This document shows positions 27,964 to 35,504 of a stretch of 64,000 nt of DNA, piece by piece. Position 1 is the first letter of the stretch. Every line of letters begins with the position of its first letter. The translations under genes and the position numbers were made by a program. The notes beneath the pieces were generated by a model. It saw only the letters and a list, made by a program, of their open reading frames with translations. It was not told where the DNA came from and searched no databases. Source of the stretch: Bacteroidota bacterium. Its GTDB lineage: Bacteria > Bacteroidota > Bacteroidia > Flavobacteriales_D > Crocinitomicaceae. The stretch spans positions 41,163 through 105,162 of the forward strand of contig SBGX01000028.1 of assembly GCA_006226425.1 (NCBI GenBank), in the 5' to 3' direction.

Positions 27964-28758
27964 TTAAACGGCAACCGCTGCTTTAATGTGTGGATGTGGG
28001 TCGTAATTCTGAAGTTCAAAATCTTCCAGTGAAAAACCGAAAATATCTTTGATCTCCGGATTGATCTTCATTTGAGGCAATGGCCTACAATCACGACTCA
28101 ACTGTAAGTGTGCCTGCTCCATGTGATTGGAGTACAAATGAGCATCACCGAAGGTATGAACAAAGTCCCCATAACCCAAATTGCAAACCTGGGCTACCAT
28201 CATCGTCAACAAAGCGTAAGACGCAATATTAAAAGGCACTCCTAAAAACGTATCTGCACTTCTTTGGTATAACTGACAACTCAGCTTGCCATTCGCTACA
28301 TAAAATTGAAACATCGTATGACAGGGCGGAAGTGCCATCTGGTTCACATCTGCCACATTCCAGGCCGAAACCAGCAATCTTCTAGAATCAGGGTTATTTT
28401 TGATTTGATCTATCAGACCAGAAATCTGATCAATGGTTCCTCCATCTCTGGCTGGCCATGACCGCCACTGATGACCGTATACAGGCCCCAGGTTTCCCTG
28501 CTCATCTGCCCACTCATCCCAGATACTCACTTTATGATCGTGCAGAAACTGAATATTTGTGTCTCCTCTTAAAAACCACAGTAACTCCACAATGATAGAC
28601 CTCAAGTGCAACTTCTTAGTTGTTACCAGCGGAAAGCCTTCATTCAAATCAAAACGCATCTGATATCCAAAAACAGAACGAGTTCCTACCCCCGTACGAT
28701 CCTCTTTGTCTGTCCCATTTTCAATAATGTGGCTCAATAAATCATGGTACTGCTTCAT
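27964..28758 (-). CDS. thyA: Thymidylate synthase
   Basis: A 264-residue ThyA, the same length as the E. coli enzyme. It methylates dUMP to dTMP using methylenetetrahydrofolate. The nucleophile is Cys146 in [14 protein letters not shown]; the phosphate-binding Arg residues are in [12 protein letters not shown] and [11 protein letters not shown]; the C-terminus ends [10 protein letters not shown]. It is the first gene of the unit with capA, folA and topB. A TACTTTTA box at 28764-28771, 5 bases before the ATG, could give a leaderless message. Confidence 0.97.
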   Translation of the reverse strand: MKQYHDLLSHIIENGTDKEDRTGVGTRSVFGYQMRFDLNEGFPLVTTKKLHLRSIIVELLWFLRGDTNIQFLHDHKVSIWDEWADEQGNLGPVYGHQWRSWPARDGGTIDQISGLIDQIKNNPDSRRLLVSAWNVADVNQMALPPCHTMFQFYVANGKLSCQLYQRSADTFLGVPFNIASYALLTMMVAQVCNLGYGDFVHTFGDAHLYSNHMEQAHLQLSRDCRPLPQMKINPEIKDIFGFSLEDFELQNYDPHPHIKAAVAV

Positions 28759-28763
28759 AAAGG

Positions 28764-28771
28764 TAAAAGTA
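28764..28771 (-). promoter_or_regulatory. Possible -7 box of the thyA operon
   Basis: Minus-strand TACTTTTA, one mismatch from TAnnTTTG, ends 5 bases before the thyA ATG. The -33 side is only TTT-rich. Weak evidence. Confidence 0.3.
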
Positions 28772-28880
28772 GTGAATTTCCTCCCCGAAAACGCGAGAAT
28801 TTATTCACAGTTCCAAGCTTATTTTAACAAAACCAAGCGTCACAAAAGTGGAAAATTCAAAAACAAAAAGTAAAGTATCC

Positions 28881-28911
28881 TTGACATTTTGTAAACTTTA
28901 CATTACTTTTG
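28881..28911 (+). promoter_or_regulatory. Promoter of the membrane protein/XRE regulator pair
   Basis: TTG (28881-28883), 20 bases, TACTTTTG (28904-28911): a full match to the phylum consensus. Transcription should start near 28918, leaving a leader of about 10 bases before the ATG at 28929. A perfect 11-bp palindrome lies in the spacer. Confidence 0.75.
28891..28901. promoter_or_regulatory. Palindromic operator candidate
   Basis: GTAAACTTTAC is a perfect palindrome around a central base and lies between the -33 and -7 elements. A partial copy of the half-site (GTAAAG) occurs at 28870-28875. A repressor bound here would block RNA polymerase. The best candidate is the XRE protein encoded by the second gene, that is, autoregulation; this is inference from position. 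Confidence 0.5.
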
Positions 28912-28928
28912 ATTAAAATCAATAAATT

Positions 28929-29408
28929 ATGAAGACATCTTTTCTTTTTCCCCACAAGTTCAAACGCATCGGGTGGATTTTGTTCGTTCCTGCCCTGGTA
29001 CTGGCCGGAATGCTTCTCTTCAAGGAATCTTTAATCGAATGGAAAATCCAGGTCTTTGCCTTCATAGACATCCCGATCATGGCCGAAACACAGTATTTCC
29101 AGTTGGTCGAAAACAATATCGCTGACGAAGTCTGCAGTATCCTTTTAATCATCAGTATCTTCCTCATCACTTTTTCCAGAGAAAAGGTCGAGGACGAGTA
29201 CATCGCGAAGATCAGAATGGAAAGCCTTATTTGGGCCTGTTATGTGAACTATGGCATTCTATTACTTGCCGTTTTGTTTGTATATGGAATTGGCTTTTAC
29301 TGGGTACTTATTTTCAACCTTTTCACTATTTTAATCGCCTTTCTCATTCGCTTCAACTGGATGAAAATGAATGAGCAAAAAGAACTGAGACATGAAGAAC
29401 AGGCTTAA
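28929..29408 (+). CDS. Small integral membrane protein, unknown function
   Basis: A 159-residue protein with four predicted membrane spans (about 15-30, 68-80, 98-118, 120-138) and a charged C-terminal tail (MKMNEQKELRHEEQ). I do not recognise a family name; similar four-helix proteins are commonly found next to small XRE regulators in Bacteroidota and Firmicutes. Its last 17 bases overlap the regulator gene, so the two are translated together. A role as signal sensor or target of the regulator is conjecture. Confidence 0.75.
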   Translation: MKTSFLFPHKFKRIGWILFVPALVLAGMLLFKESLIEWKIQVFAFIDIPIMAETQYFQLVENNIADEVCSILLIISIFLITFSREKVEDEYIAKIRMESLIWACYVNYGILLLAVLFVYGIGFYWVLIFNLFTILIAFLIRFNWMKMNEQKELRHEEQA

Positions 29409-29607
29409 GATCGAACGAGCAATCCACGGACTTACGCAATCAGAACTTGCCGACAAAGTTCAGGTCAGCCGACAAACGATTCATTCGATCGAACAGGGAA
29501 AATACAATCCTTCCATTATCCTTGCACTCAAAATTTGTGAAGTCATGGAAAAGACGATTGAAGAAGTATTCGAACTGGAACGTTCTGATTGGGATAGTAC
29601 TAAATAG
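29392..29607 (+). CDS. XRE-family (Cro/C1-type) transcriptional regulator
   Basis: A 71-residue single-domain helix-turn-helix protein. The HTH is LTQSELADKVQVSRQTIHSI (about 15-34), followed by EQGKYNPSIILALKICEVM, a YozG-like arrangement. There is no ligand or dimerisation domain beyond a short acidic tail. It overlaps the upstream membrane-protein gene by 17 bases; such small regulators often repress their own operon, and the palindrome at 28891 is a plausible site. Confidence 0.9.
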   Translation: MKNRLKIERAIHGLTQSELADKVQVSRQTIHSIEQGKYNPSIILALKICEVMEKTIEEVFELERSDWDSTK

Positions 29608-29617
29608 TAACCAGCGA

Positions 29618-30871
29618 CTAATGATTAATCTCCAGCTTTTGATTGGGGTCGTGCTTGTGTTTGAAGATTAGCGCAAACAGAATTGCTATGATCCCTGCAT
29701 AAATGGCGAAGGTTGTCCAGATTCCCTGCCAATCCAAGGTTTTGTCTGCATTCGTAAAGTACCACTCAATTAACAGACCACTGCTTACACTTCCGATCAC
29801 CGCTCCAACTCCATTCACCATCATCATAAAAAGACCCTGTGCACTGGAGCGAATCTCAGGAGCACTTTGCGTCTCCACAAAAAGAGATCCTGAAATATTG
29901 AAAAAATCAAAGGCCATTCCGTAAACGACACAAGATAAAATGATCATCCACAGGCCATCCAGCGGATCACCGTAAGCAAACAGGCCAAATCTTAGTACCC
30001 AGGCGATCATACTAAACAGCATCACATTCTTGATTCCAAAACGCTTCAGGAAAAATGGAATAGTCAAAATAAACAAGGTTTCTGACACCTGCGAAATAGA
30101 CATAATGATCTGGGAGTACTCTACCGCAAAACTTCCGGCATACAGAGGATTCTTTTCAAAATCCAACAAATAAGTATCTCCGTATGCATTTGTCAATTGA
30201 AGTGCCGCTCCTAAGAACATGGCAAATAAAAAGAAAACTGCCATCTTGCGATTCTTGAACAGGGCAAAGGCATTTAGACCCAAAGAATCAACAAAACTCT
30301 TACTCCCCTGATCTCGATTCGGTGGACATTTCGGCAATGTAAACGAATACAATCCAAGCATCAATGCAGCGCCGGCTGCCAAATAAAATTGATTGGAAGA
30401 TGTTCCGAAACCAAGTAAATTCACTGTCCAGAGCGCAGCTATAAAACCAACTGTTCCCCAAACACGAATCGGAGGATATGTTTTTACCACATCATAATTT
30501 TCCCGTTTCAATGCTGTATAGGCCAAGGAAATTGAAAGTGAAATGGTTGGCATATAAAAGATCATGTTCACCAGAAGCACCCAAAACATAGTCGTCGGGT
30601 CTTCAATTTGAGGAACATAACATAAAATGGCTGCTCCAATAAGATGAAACACGGCATACAACTTCTCTGTGGAAATAAATCGATCTGCAACGATTCCCGC
30701 CAGTGTTGGCATGAAAAGCGATGAAATTCCCATGGTAGAGAAAATTGCACCAAACTCAGCCCCTGACCACTGTTTATTCTGAAACCAGTATGAACCGATG
30801 GTCAATAACCAGGACCCCCACACAAAAAACTGGAGGAAATTCATCAATATCAGACGAAACTTCAGACTCAT
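29618..30871 (-). CDS. Nucleoside permease, MFS NupG-like
   Basis: A 417-residue, about 12-span major-facilitator protein of the nucleoside:H+ symporter group. It opens MSLKFRLILMNFLQFFVWGS and has TLAGIVADRF between TM2 and TM3 and the group-specific YPPIRVWGTVGFIAALW near TM5. The frame can also begin one codon earlier at a TTG; ATG at 30871 is preferred. It starts 3 bases after the BFN gene stop, so the two are likely one transcript. Probable role: salvage import of nucleosides at the inner membrane. Confidence 0.85.
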   Translation of the reverse strand: MSLKFRLILMNFLQFFVWGSWLLTIGSYWFQNKQWSGAEFGAIFSTMGISSLFMPTLAGIVADRFISTEKLYAVFHLIGAAILCYVPQIEDPTTMFWVLLVNMIFYMPTISLSISLAYTALKRENYDVVKTYPPIRVWGTVGFIAALWTVNLLGFGTSSNQFYLAAGAALMLGLYSFTLPKCPPNRDQGSKSFVDSLGLNAFALFKNRKMAVFFLFAMFLGAALQLTNAYGDTYLLDFEKNPLYAGSFAVEYSQIIMSISQVSETLFILTIPFFLKRFGIKNVMLFSMIAWVLRFGLFAYGDPLDGLWMIILSCVVYGMAFDFFNISGSLFVETQSAPEIRSSAQGLFMMMVNGVGAVIGSVSSGLLIEWYFTNADKTLDWQGIWTTFAIYAGIIAILFALIFKHKHDPNQKLEINH

Positions 30872-30874
30872 CAA

Positions 30875-31447
30875 TTACTTTCTTCGATTAATCTCATCCC
30901 GCAAACGAGACGCTTTTTCATAATTCTCCTGAGCAATAGCCTCTTCCAACTGCTCTTCCAGCTCTTCAATGCTCATGCCAGCGATAGGATCCGCTTCTAC
31001 GTTCTCCAGATCTTCTTCCTCTTCCTCCTCCGCCTGTTCATCATAGACAATACCAGCAGATGCCAAAATTTCTTCAAATGTAAAGATGGGACATTGGAAA
31101 CGCACCCCCAAGGCAATAGCGTCAGAAGTTCGGGCATCAATTTCACTCAACTGACCATCCTTTTCACAAACCAGTTTGGCATAAAAAATACCTTCGCTCA
31201 GATTGTAGATCACCACTTCCTTCAACTGAATGCCAAAGGATTGAGCAAAACTCTTGAATAGGTCATGAGTCAATGGACGCGTAGGCGTCATTTTCTCCAA
31301 CTCAATAGCAATGGCCTGCGCCTCAAAACCACCAATAATAATTGGCAAACTTCTTTTACCTCCTGATTCTGTCAATACCAGTGCATAAGCACCCGATTGA
31401 GTTTGACTATACGACAGGCCGGCAATTTCAAGTTTTACTTTATCCAT
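30875..31447 (-). CDS. Bifunctional nuclease (BFN/DUF151) domain protein with C-terminal UVR motif
   Basis: A 190-residue protein. The BFN domain spans about 5-140: LEIAGLSYSQTQSGAYAL, GGKRSLPIIIGGFEAQAIA, RPLTHDLFKSF and ARTSDAIALGVRFQCPIF. A run of Glu (EEEEEEDLENVEADP) links it to a UVR/UvrB-UvrC coiled-coil motif at 155-188 (ELEEQLEEAIAQENYEKASR). Founding members from plants have DNase and RNase activity; in bacteria the function is poorly known. The UVR part suggests docking to UvrB/UvrC or McsA-like partners, but this is inferred. Confidence 0.85.
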   Translation of the reverse strand: MDKVKLEIAGLSYSQTQSGAYALVLTESGGKRSLPIIIGGFEAQAIAIELEKMTPTRPLTHDLFKSFAQSFGIQLKEVVIYNLSEGIFYAKLVCEKDGQLSEIDARTSDAIALGVRFQCPIFTFEEILASAGIVYDEQAEEEEEEDLENVEADPIAGMSIEELEEQLEEAIAQENYEKASRLRDEINRRK

Positions 31448-31532
31448 TCTGAGAGCTGGGAACCGAAAAACCGACAGAGCTCATTTTCCATCGGCTTTTC
31501 TGGTTAAAAATAACTATTCTGATCAAATTAGT

Positions 31533-32474
31533 TTAATTCGAGGAGTGGAATTTTTTCACGGCCTCTGTCAACTTCGGCAAAACCTCAAAAGCATCCCCAA
31601 CAACACCGTAATCCGCTGCTTTGAAGAATGGAGCTTCAGCATCCGTATTGATCACCACGATCACTTTGGATCCATTTACTCCTGCCAAATGCTGAATAGC
31701 ACCGGAAATTCCGCAGGCAATATAAAGGTTTGGACGAATAGCAACACCGGTCTGACCAACGTGTTCATGATGTGGACGCCATCCGATATCGGCTACTGGT
31801 CTGGAACAAGCTGTTGCCGCCCCTAAAGACTCTGCCAAATCTTCAACAATCCCCCAATTCTCAGGACCTTTCAATCCTCTACCCGCAGAAACAACTAATT
31901 CCGCTTCCGGCAATGGAATACTTCCCTCTGGCTTCTTTGTATCCACTACTTTCACTGCAGAAGCACCAGCAGCAGAATCAAATTCTTCTACCCCACAAGC
32001 ACTTCCGTTTGCTTCCGGCTGAAGGCTATTTGGTAACAAAGAGATAATCTTTTTTGGAGTTTTCACAGAAACAAAGCCAAAAGCTTTCCCTGAAAAAACA
32101 TTTACCTTGCACTGAAATCCATTGCTTGTATCAGGCAAATCCACTGCTCCTGCAACCAATCCGGCTTTCAAACGAACAGACAATCGAGGAGCAACTGATT
32201 TCGCTAACAAATCATGCGAAAAAACGACTATCTCCGCCCCTGTCTTTTCGGCTGCAGAAGCCACTAATTTTGTCAACTGTTGTGAATCCGGTTGACTCAA
32301 AGATCGATCAACCAGAACACTCGATGCCCCATAAGTTCCAAGGCTTTCCAGTTCATTGGAAGCACCATGACTCACAGCAACCACTTCACCTCCTAGCTTA
32401 GAAGCATAAGTCAAGGCTTCCTGAGACGCCTTAGCAATACCTCCTTCACTATTAATATATACTAATACTTTCAT
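31533..32474 (-). CDS. etfA: Electron transfer flavoprotein alpha subunit
   Basis: A 313-residue EtfA that with EtfB forms the FAD-containing heterodimer carrying electrons from acyl-CoA dehydrogenases to the quinone pool through ETF-quinone oxidoreductase. The C-terminal FAD domain is typical: VSAGRGLKGPENWGIVEDLA, RPVADIGWRPHHEHVGQTG, PNLYIACGISGAIQHLAG and the closing PFFKAADYGVVGDA. It follows etfB by 20 bases. Confidence 0.96.
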   Translation of the reverse strand: MKVLVYINSEGGIAKASQEALTYASKLGGEVVAVSHGASNELESLGTYGASSVLVDRSLSQPDSQQLTKLVASAAEKTGAEIVVFSHDLLAKSVAPRLSVRLKAGLVAGAVDLPDTSNGFQCKVNVFSGKAFGFVSVKTPKKIISLLPNSLQPEANGSACGVEEFDSAAGASAVKVVDTKKPEGSIPLPEAELVVSAGRGLKGPENWGIVEDLAESLGAATACSRPVADIGWRPHHEHVGQTGVAIRPNLYIACGISGAIQHLAGVNGSKVIVVINTDAEAPFFKAADYGVVGDAFEVLPKLTEAVKKFHSSN

Positions 32475-32494
32475 AATTTCTTCGCTTTTGGATC

Positions 32495-33235
32495 TTAAAT
32501 AACTTTTGCTTCGGTGTGTAACAATTGAACCAATTCATCCATGTTATCAGGGTCGATCATGCGACATGCTTTTTTCGCTTCAGGCATGGCATACGATACA
32601 AAATCGGTCATCGCATCACAGGCGGCCGGTTGAATGACCTCCAATGGCTTTTTCCGTGCCTCCATAATTCCTCGCATATTAGGAATTCGCTGTTCTGCCA
32701 TTCCTTTGGCGCAGCTAACTACTGCTGGCATTGCCACTTCTACTACCTGAACCCCTCCTGTTATTTCTTGTTCCAGCTTCAATCCAGATCCTTCAACATC
32801 CAATTTGGCCGCCAGGGAAACGAAAGGAAGATCCATGGCTTCCGCCAACATCCCTCCTACCTGAGAACCATTGTAATTGATTGTTTCCTTTCCTGTCAGG
32901 ATCAAATCAAATCCGTTCTTAGACGCATAATCAGCTATTTGATTCGACACAAAATATGCATCTGTGGCTTCGGCATCGACACGAACCGCGTTATCTGCTC
33001 CAATAGCCAGCGCCTTTCGGATCACAGCATCATCTGCAGCAGTACCTACTGTAATCGTTGTAACCTGTCCGCCATGTTGCTCCTTCAATTCCAAAGCGCG
33101 AACCAATGCATACCACTCGTCGTATGGATTTACGATATATTGCACGCCATTTTCATCAAACTTTGTATTCCCTTCTGTAAAGGCAATCTTTGAAGTTGTA
33201 TCCGGCGCTTTACTAACGCATACAAGTATTTTCAT
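32495..33235 (-). CDS. etfB: Electron transfer flavoprotein beta subunit
   Basis: A 246-residue EtfB. It starts MKILVCVSKAPDTTSKIAFT, has VNPYDEWYALVRALELKEQH, then the AMP-binding LILTGKETINYNGSQVGGML and the signature LEQEITGGVQVVEVAMPAVV. It shows the non-bifurcating ETF pattern as far as can be judged. Upstream on the minus strand a TATTTTTG box lies at 33264-33271. Confidence 0.96.
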   Translation of the reverse strand: MKILVCVSKAPDTTSKIAFTEGNTKFDENGVQYIVNPYDEWYALVRALELKEQHGGQVTTITVGTAADDAVIRKALAIGADNAVRVDAEATDAYFVSNQIADYASKNGFDLILTGKETINYNGSQVGGMLAEAMDLPFVSLAAKLDVEGSGLKLEQEITGGVQVVEVAMPAVVSCAKGMAEQRIPNMRGIMEARKKPLEVIQPAACDAMTDFVSYAMPEAKKACRMIDPDNMDELVQLLHTEAKVI

Positions 33236-33263
33236 GCTAGTCTTTATATTGTTTTAAAACGAG

Positions 33264-33271
33264 CAAAAATA
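33264..33271 (-). promoter_or_regulatory. -7 box of the etfBA operon
   Basis: Minus-strand TATTTTTG, a full match to TAnnTTTG, about 29 bases before the etfB ATG. The -33 position holds only GTTTT at an approximate spacing of 20, so the promoter is likely but not ideal. Confidence 0.5.
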
Positions 33272-33342
33272 CAAAAGAAAAGTCTAAAACCATGGGGAAA
33301 GACCTTTATTTCTGAACCAATCCGGGGAAAACTTTTAGGGAC

Positions 33343-33374
33343 TTGATTCGTGCCGGAATATTTTTGTATTTTTG
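33343..33374 (+). promoter_or_regulatory. Promoter of the E1-beta gene
   Basis: TTG (33343-33345), 21 bases, TATTTTTG (33367-33374). A second TATTTTTG at 33359-33366 overlaps it but is too close to the TTG (13 bases). Start near 33381 gives a leader of about 65 bases. Confidence 0.65.
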
Positions 33375-33445
33375 GAGCCTTGTCAAGATAGCCCTTCAAA
33401 GGCCTGACGGGCATTCAAAAGCATGATTACAAACAAACTTTAAGC

Positions 33446-34426
33446 ATGAAAACGGTTCAATTTAGAGAAGCTCTTCGCGAAGCCATGTCAGAGGAAATGC
33501 GACGTGATGAGCACGTTTTTTTGATGGGAGAAGAGGTTGCCGAATACAATGGCGCCTACAAGGTTTCTCAAGGAATGTTAGATGAATTTGGCCCCAAAAG
33601 GGTTATTGATACTCCCATTGCCGAACTTGGTTTTGCAGGAATTGCCGTTGGAGCCTCCATGAACCAATTAAGACCTATTGTCGAGTTCATGACCTGGAAC
33701 TTTGCTATTTTGGCCGCTGATCAAATCATTAACAGCGCTGCTAAAATGCTGCAAATGTCAGGAGGACAATACCACTGTCCGATCGTTTTCCGTGGAGGAA
33801 ACGGGCAGGCAGGACAATTGGCAGCTACCCACTCTCAAAGTTTTGAGTCTTTTTACGCCCATGTTCCGGGTTTAAAAGTAATCACTCCATCTACTCCTTA
33901 CGATGCCAAAGGACTGCTGAAAGCTGCTATTCGCGACAATGATCCGGTTGTTTTTCTGGAGTCGGAAAAAATGTATGGTGATAAAGGAGATATTCCAGAA
34001 GATGAATACATCATTCCAATTGGTGTTGCTGACGTCAAACGAAGAGGTACTGATGTCACGGTTGTAACTTTCGGAAAAATCATCAAGGTAGCCCATGAAG
34101 CGGCCGAAGCACTTGAAAAAGAAGGAATTTCAGTAGAGATCATTGATCTTCGTACGGTTCGACCAATTGATTATGCCTCCGTCGTGGAAAGCGTGAAGAA
34201 AACAAATCGTTGTGTGGTATTGGAAGAATCCTGGCCACTTGCCTCTATTTCTTCAGAAATTGCCTACCACCTTCAAAACTATGCTTTTGACCATTTGGAT
34301 GCTCCGGTAAAACGAGTTACTCAAACGGATACACCATTCGCATTTTCACCAACCTTGATTGACGAAGCATTACCAAATGCCAAAAGGCTGATTGACGCCA
34401 TTCGTTCAACCATGTATCGAAATTAA
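33446..34426 (+). CDS. pdhB: Pyruvate dehydrogenase complex E1 component, beta subunit
   Basis: A 326-residue alpha2beta2-type 2-oxoacid dehydrogenase E1 beta subunit. The ThDP-activating Glu lies in VIDTPIAELGFAGIAVGAS; other marks are GGQYHCPIVFRGGNG, THSQSFESFYAHVPGL and the C-terminal VIDLRTVRPIDYASV-like block (EIIDLRTVRPID). With E1 alpha it decarboxylates pyruvate for the lipoyl E2. The alpha subunit is not nearby, which is common in Bacteroidota. A branched-chain E1 beta is less likely from the FRGGNG region but not excluded. Confidence 0.85.
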   Translation: MKTVQFREALREAMSEEMRRDEHVFLMGEEVAEYNGAYKVSQGMLDEFGPKRVIDTPIAELGFAGIAVGASMNQLRPIVEFMTWNFAILAADQIINSAAKMLQMSGGQYHCPIVFRGGNGQAGQLAATHSQSFESFYAHVPGLKVITPSTPYDAKGLLKAAIRDNDPVVFLESEKMYGDKGDIPEDEYIIPIGVADVKRRGTDVTVVTFGKIIKVAHEAAEALEKEGISVEIIDLRTVRPIDYASVVESVKKTNRCVVLEESWPLASISSEIAYHLQNYAFDHLDAPVKRVTQTDTPFAFSPTLIDEALPNAKRLIDAIRSTMYRN

Positions 34427-34445
34427 TTTACATTCTTTATAACAT

Positions 34446-34475
34446 AAAAAAAGGGGCCTTTCGAAGCCCCTTTTT
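34446..34475. terminator. Bidirectional terminator between pdhB and fabD
   Basis: AAAAAAAGGGGC (34446-34457) and GCCCCTTTTT (34466-34475) form a stem with an 8-base loop and T-runs on both strands. It lies 19 bases after the pdhB stop and 16 bases after the fabD stop on the other strand, so one hairpin serves both convergent genes. Confidence 0.85.
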
Positions 34476-34491
34476 AATTTTCCTTTATTCG

Positions 34492-35385
34492 CTATGCCAT
34501 CTCCTCCAGCGTGGCTGAAGAAGTTGGGAATGCCCGATCTACTTTCTTAAACAATCCCTGAAGTACTCTCCCCGGACCAACTTCAACAACTTCCTCAGCA
34601 CCGTCCGAGATCATTTGTTTCATCGTTTGTGTCCAACGGACTGGAGCAGTCAACTGAGCTACCAAATTCTCCTTAATTTGAGAAGGGTCATTCACTCCCA
34701 TTCCTGATACATTTTGATATACAGGGCAAATTGGGGTCTTAAATGCCGTCTGCTCTATTGCTCTAGCCAACTCCTCTCTAGCCGGCTCCATGAGAGGTGA
34801 ATGAAAAGCTCCTCCCACTTTCAATAAGGCCGCTTTCTTAGCTCCGGCAGCAAGTAACTTCTCGCAAGCTTCTTCTACGGCTGGAATTGCACCTGAAATA
34901 ACCAATTGTCCGGGACAGTTATAATTCGCTGGAACAACAATTCCTTCTATTTCTTGACAAACTGCTTCTACTTTATCATCTTCCAGTGCTAAAATAGCTG
35001 CCATGGTCGATGGTTCCGCTTCACAGGCCTTTTGCATAGCCATTGCCCGTTTGGCCACCAAACTCAACCCATCCCGAAATGAAATGGATTGATTGGCCAC
35101 CAGGGCAGAAAACTCTCCCAGGGAATGACCTGCTACCATATCAGGCTTAAATTGTTCTCCTAAACAGGCTGACAATATGGTGCTATGAAGAAAAATGGCT
35201 GGTTGAGTCACTTTCGTCTGCCTCAACTCTTCATCGCTTCCTTCAAACATGATCTTTTGAATATCGAATCCTAATATCTCATTTGCTTCTCCAAACATGG
35301 CTTTAGCCAGTTCAGAAGCTTCATAGAGATCTTTTCCCATTCCGGAAAACTGTGCTCCCTGACCGGGAAATACATATGCCTTCAT
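34492..35385 (-). CDS. fabD: Malonyl-CoA:ACP transacylase
   Basis: A 297-residue FabD that loads malonyl groups onto acyl carrier protein for fatty-acid synthesis. MKAYVFPGQGAQFSGMGKDL opens it; the nucleophile is Ser88 in AGHSLGEFSA; the partner His is in GGAFHSPLMEPA; the Gln and Arg of the oxyanion and carboxylate sites fall in FPGQGAQ and SLVAKRAMAMQ. It stands alone here, away from other fab genes. Confidence 0.95.
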   Translation of the reverse strand: MKAYVFPGQGAQFSGMGKDLYEASELAKAMFGEANEILGFDIQKIMFEGSDEELRQTKVTQPAIFLHSTILSACLGEQFKPDMVAGHSLGEFSALVANQSISFRDGLSLVAKRAMAMQKACEAEPSTMAAILALEDDKVEAVCQEIEGIVVPANYNCPGQLVISGAIPAVEEACEKLLAAGAKKAALLKVGGAFHSPLMEPAREELARAIEQTAFKTPICPVYQNVSGMGVNDPSQIKENLVAQLTAPVRWTQTMKQMISDGAEEVVEVGPGRVLQGLFKKVDRAFPTSSATLEEMA

Positions 35386-35413
35386 CCGTATTTTAATATT
35401 GATTTCGTACTCA

Positions 35414-35421
35414 CAAAAATA
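35414..35421 (-). promoter_or_regulatory. -7 box of fabD
   Basis: Minus-strand TATTTTTG about 29 bases before the fabD ATG. A TTG partner (35439-35441) lies 17 bases upstream, a little closer than usual. Confidence 0.5.
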
Positions 35422-35453
35422 ACAAAATTGGCTTGGGACAAAGCCTATAAAGT

Positions 35454-35486
35454 AAAAAAGCCACCCGTCAATGACGGATGGCTTTT
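35454..35486 (-). terminator. Terminator after the 930-codon T9SS protein gene
   Basis: AAAAGCCACCCGTCA (35456-35470) pairs with TGACGGATGGCTTTT (35472-35486) with one mismatch. On the minus strand the stem ends in TTTTTT. It lies 19 bases after the stop. Confidence 0.85.
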
Positions 35487-35504
35487 GAATTCATATGAAC
35501 TTGT

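Noticed and set aside
33359..33366. First TATTTTTG before pdhB as the -7 box
   Set aside because: Only 13 bases from the TTG at 33343; the overlapping second box has the correct 21-base spacing.
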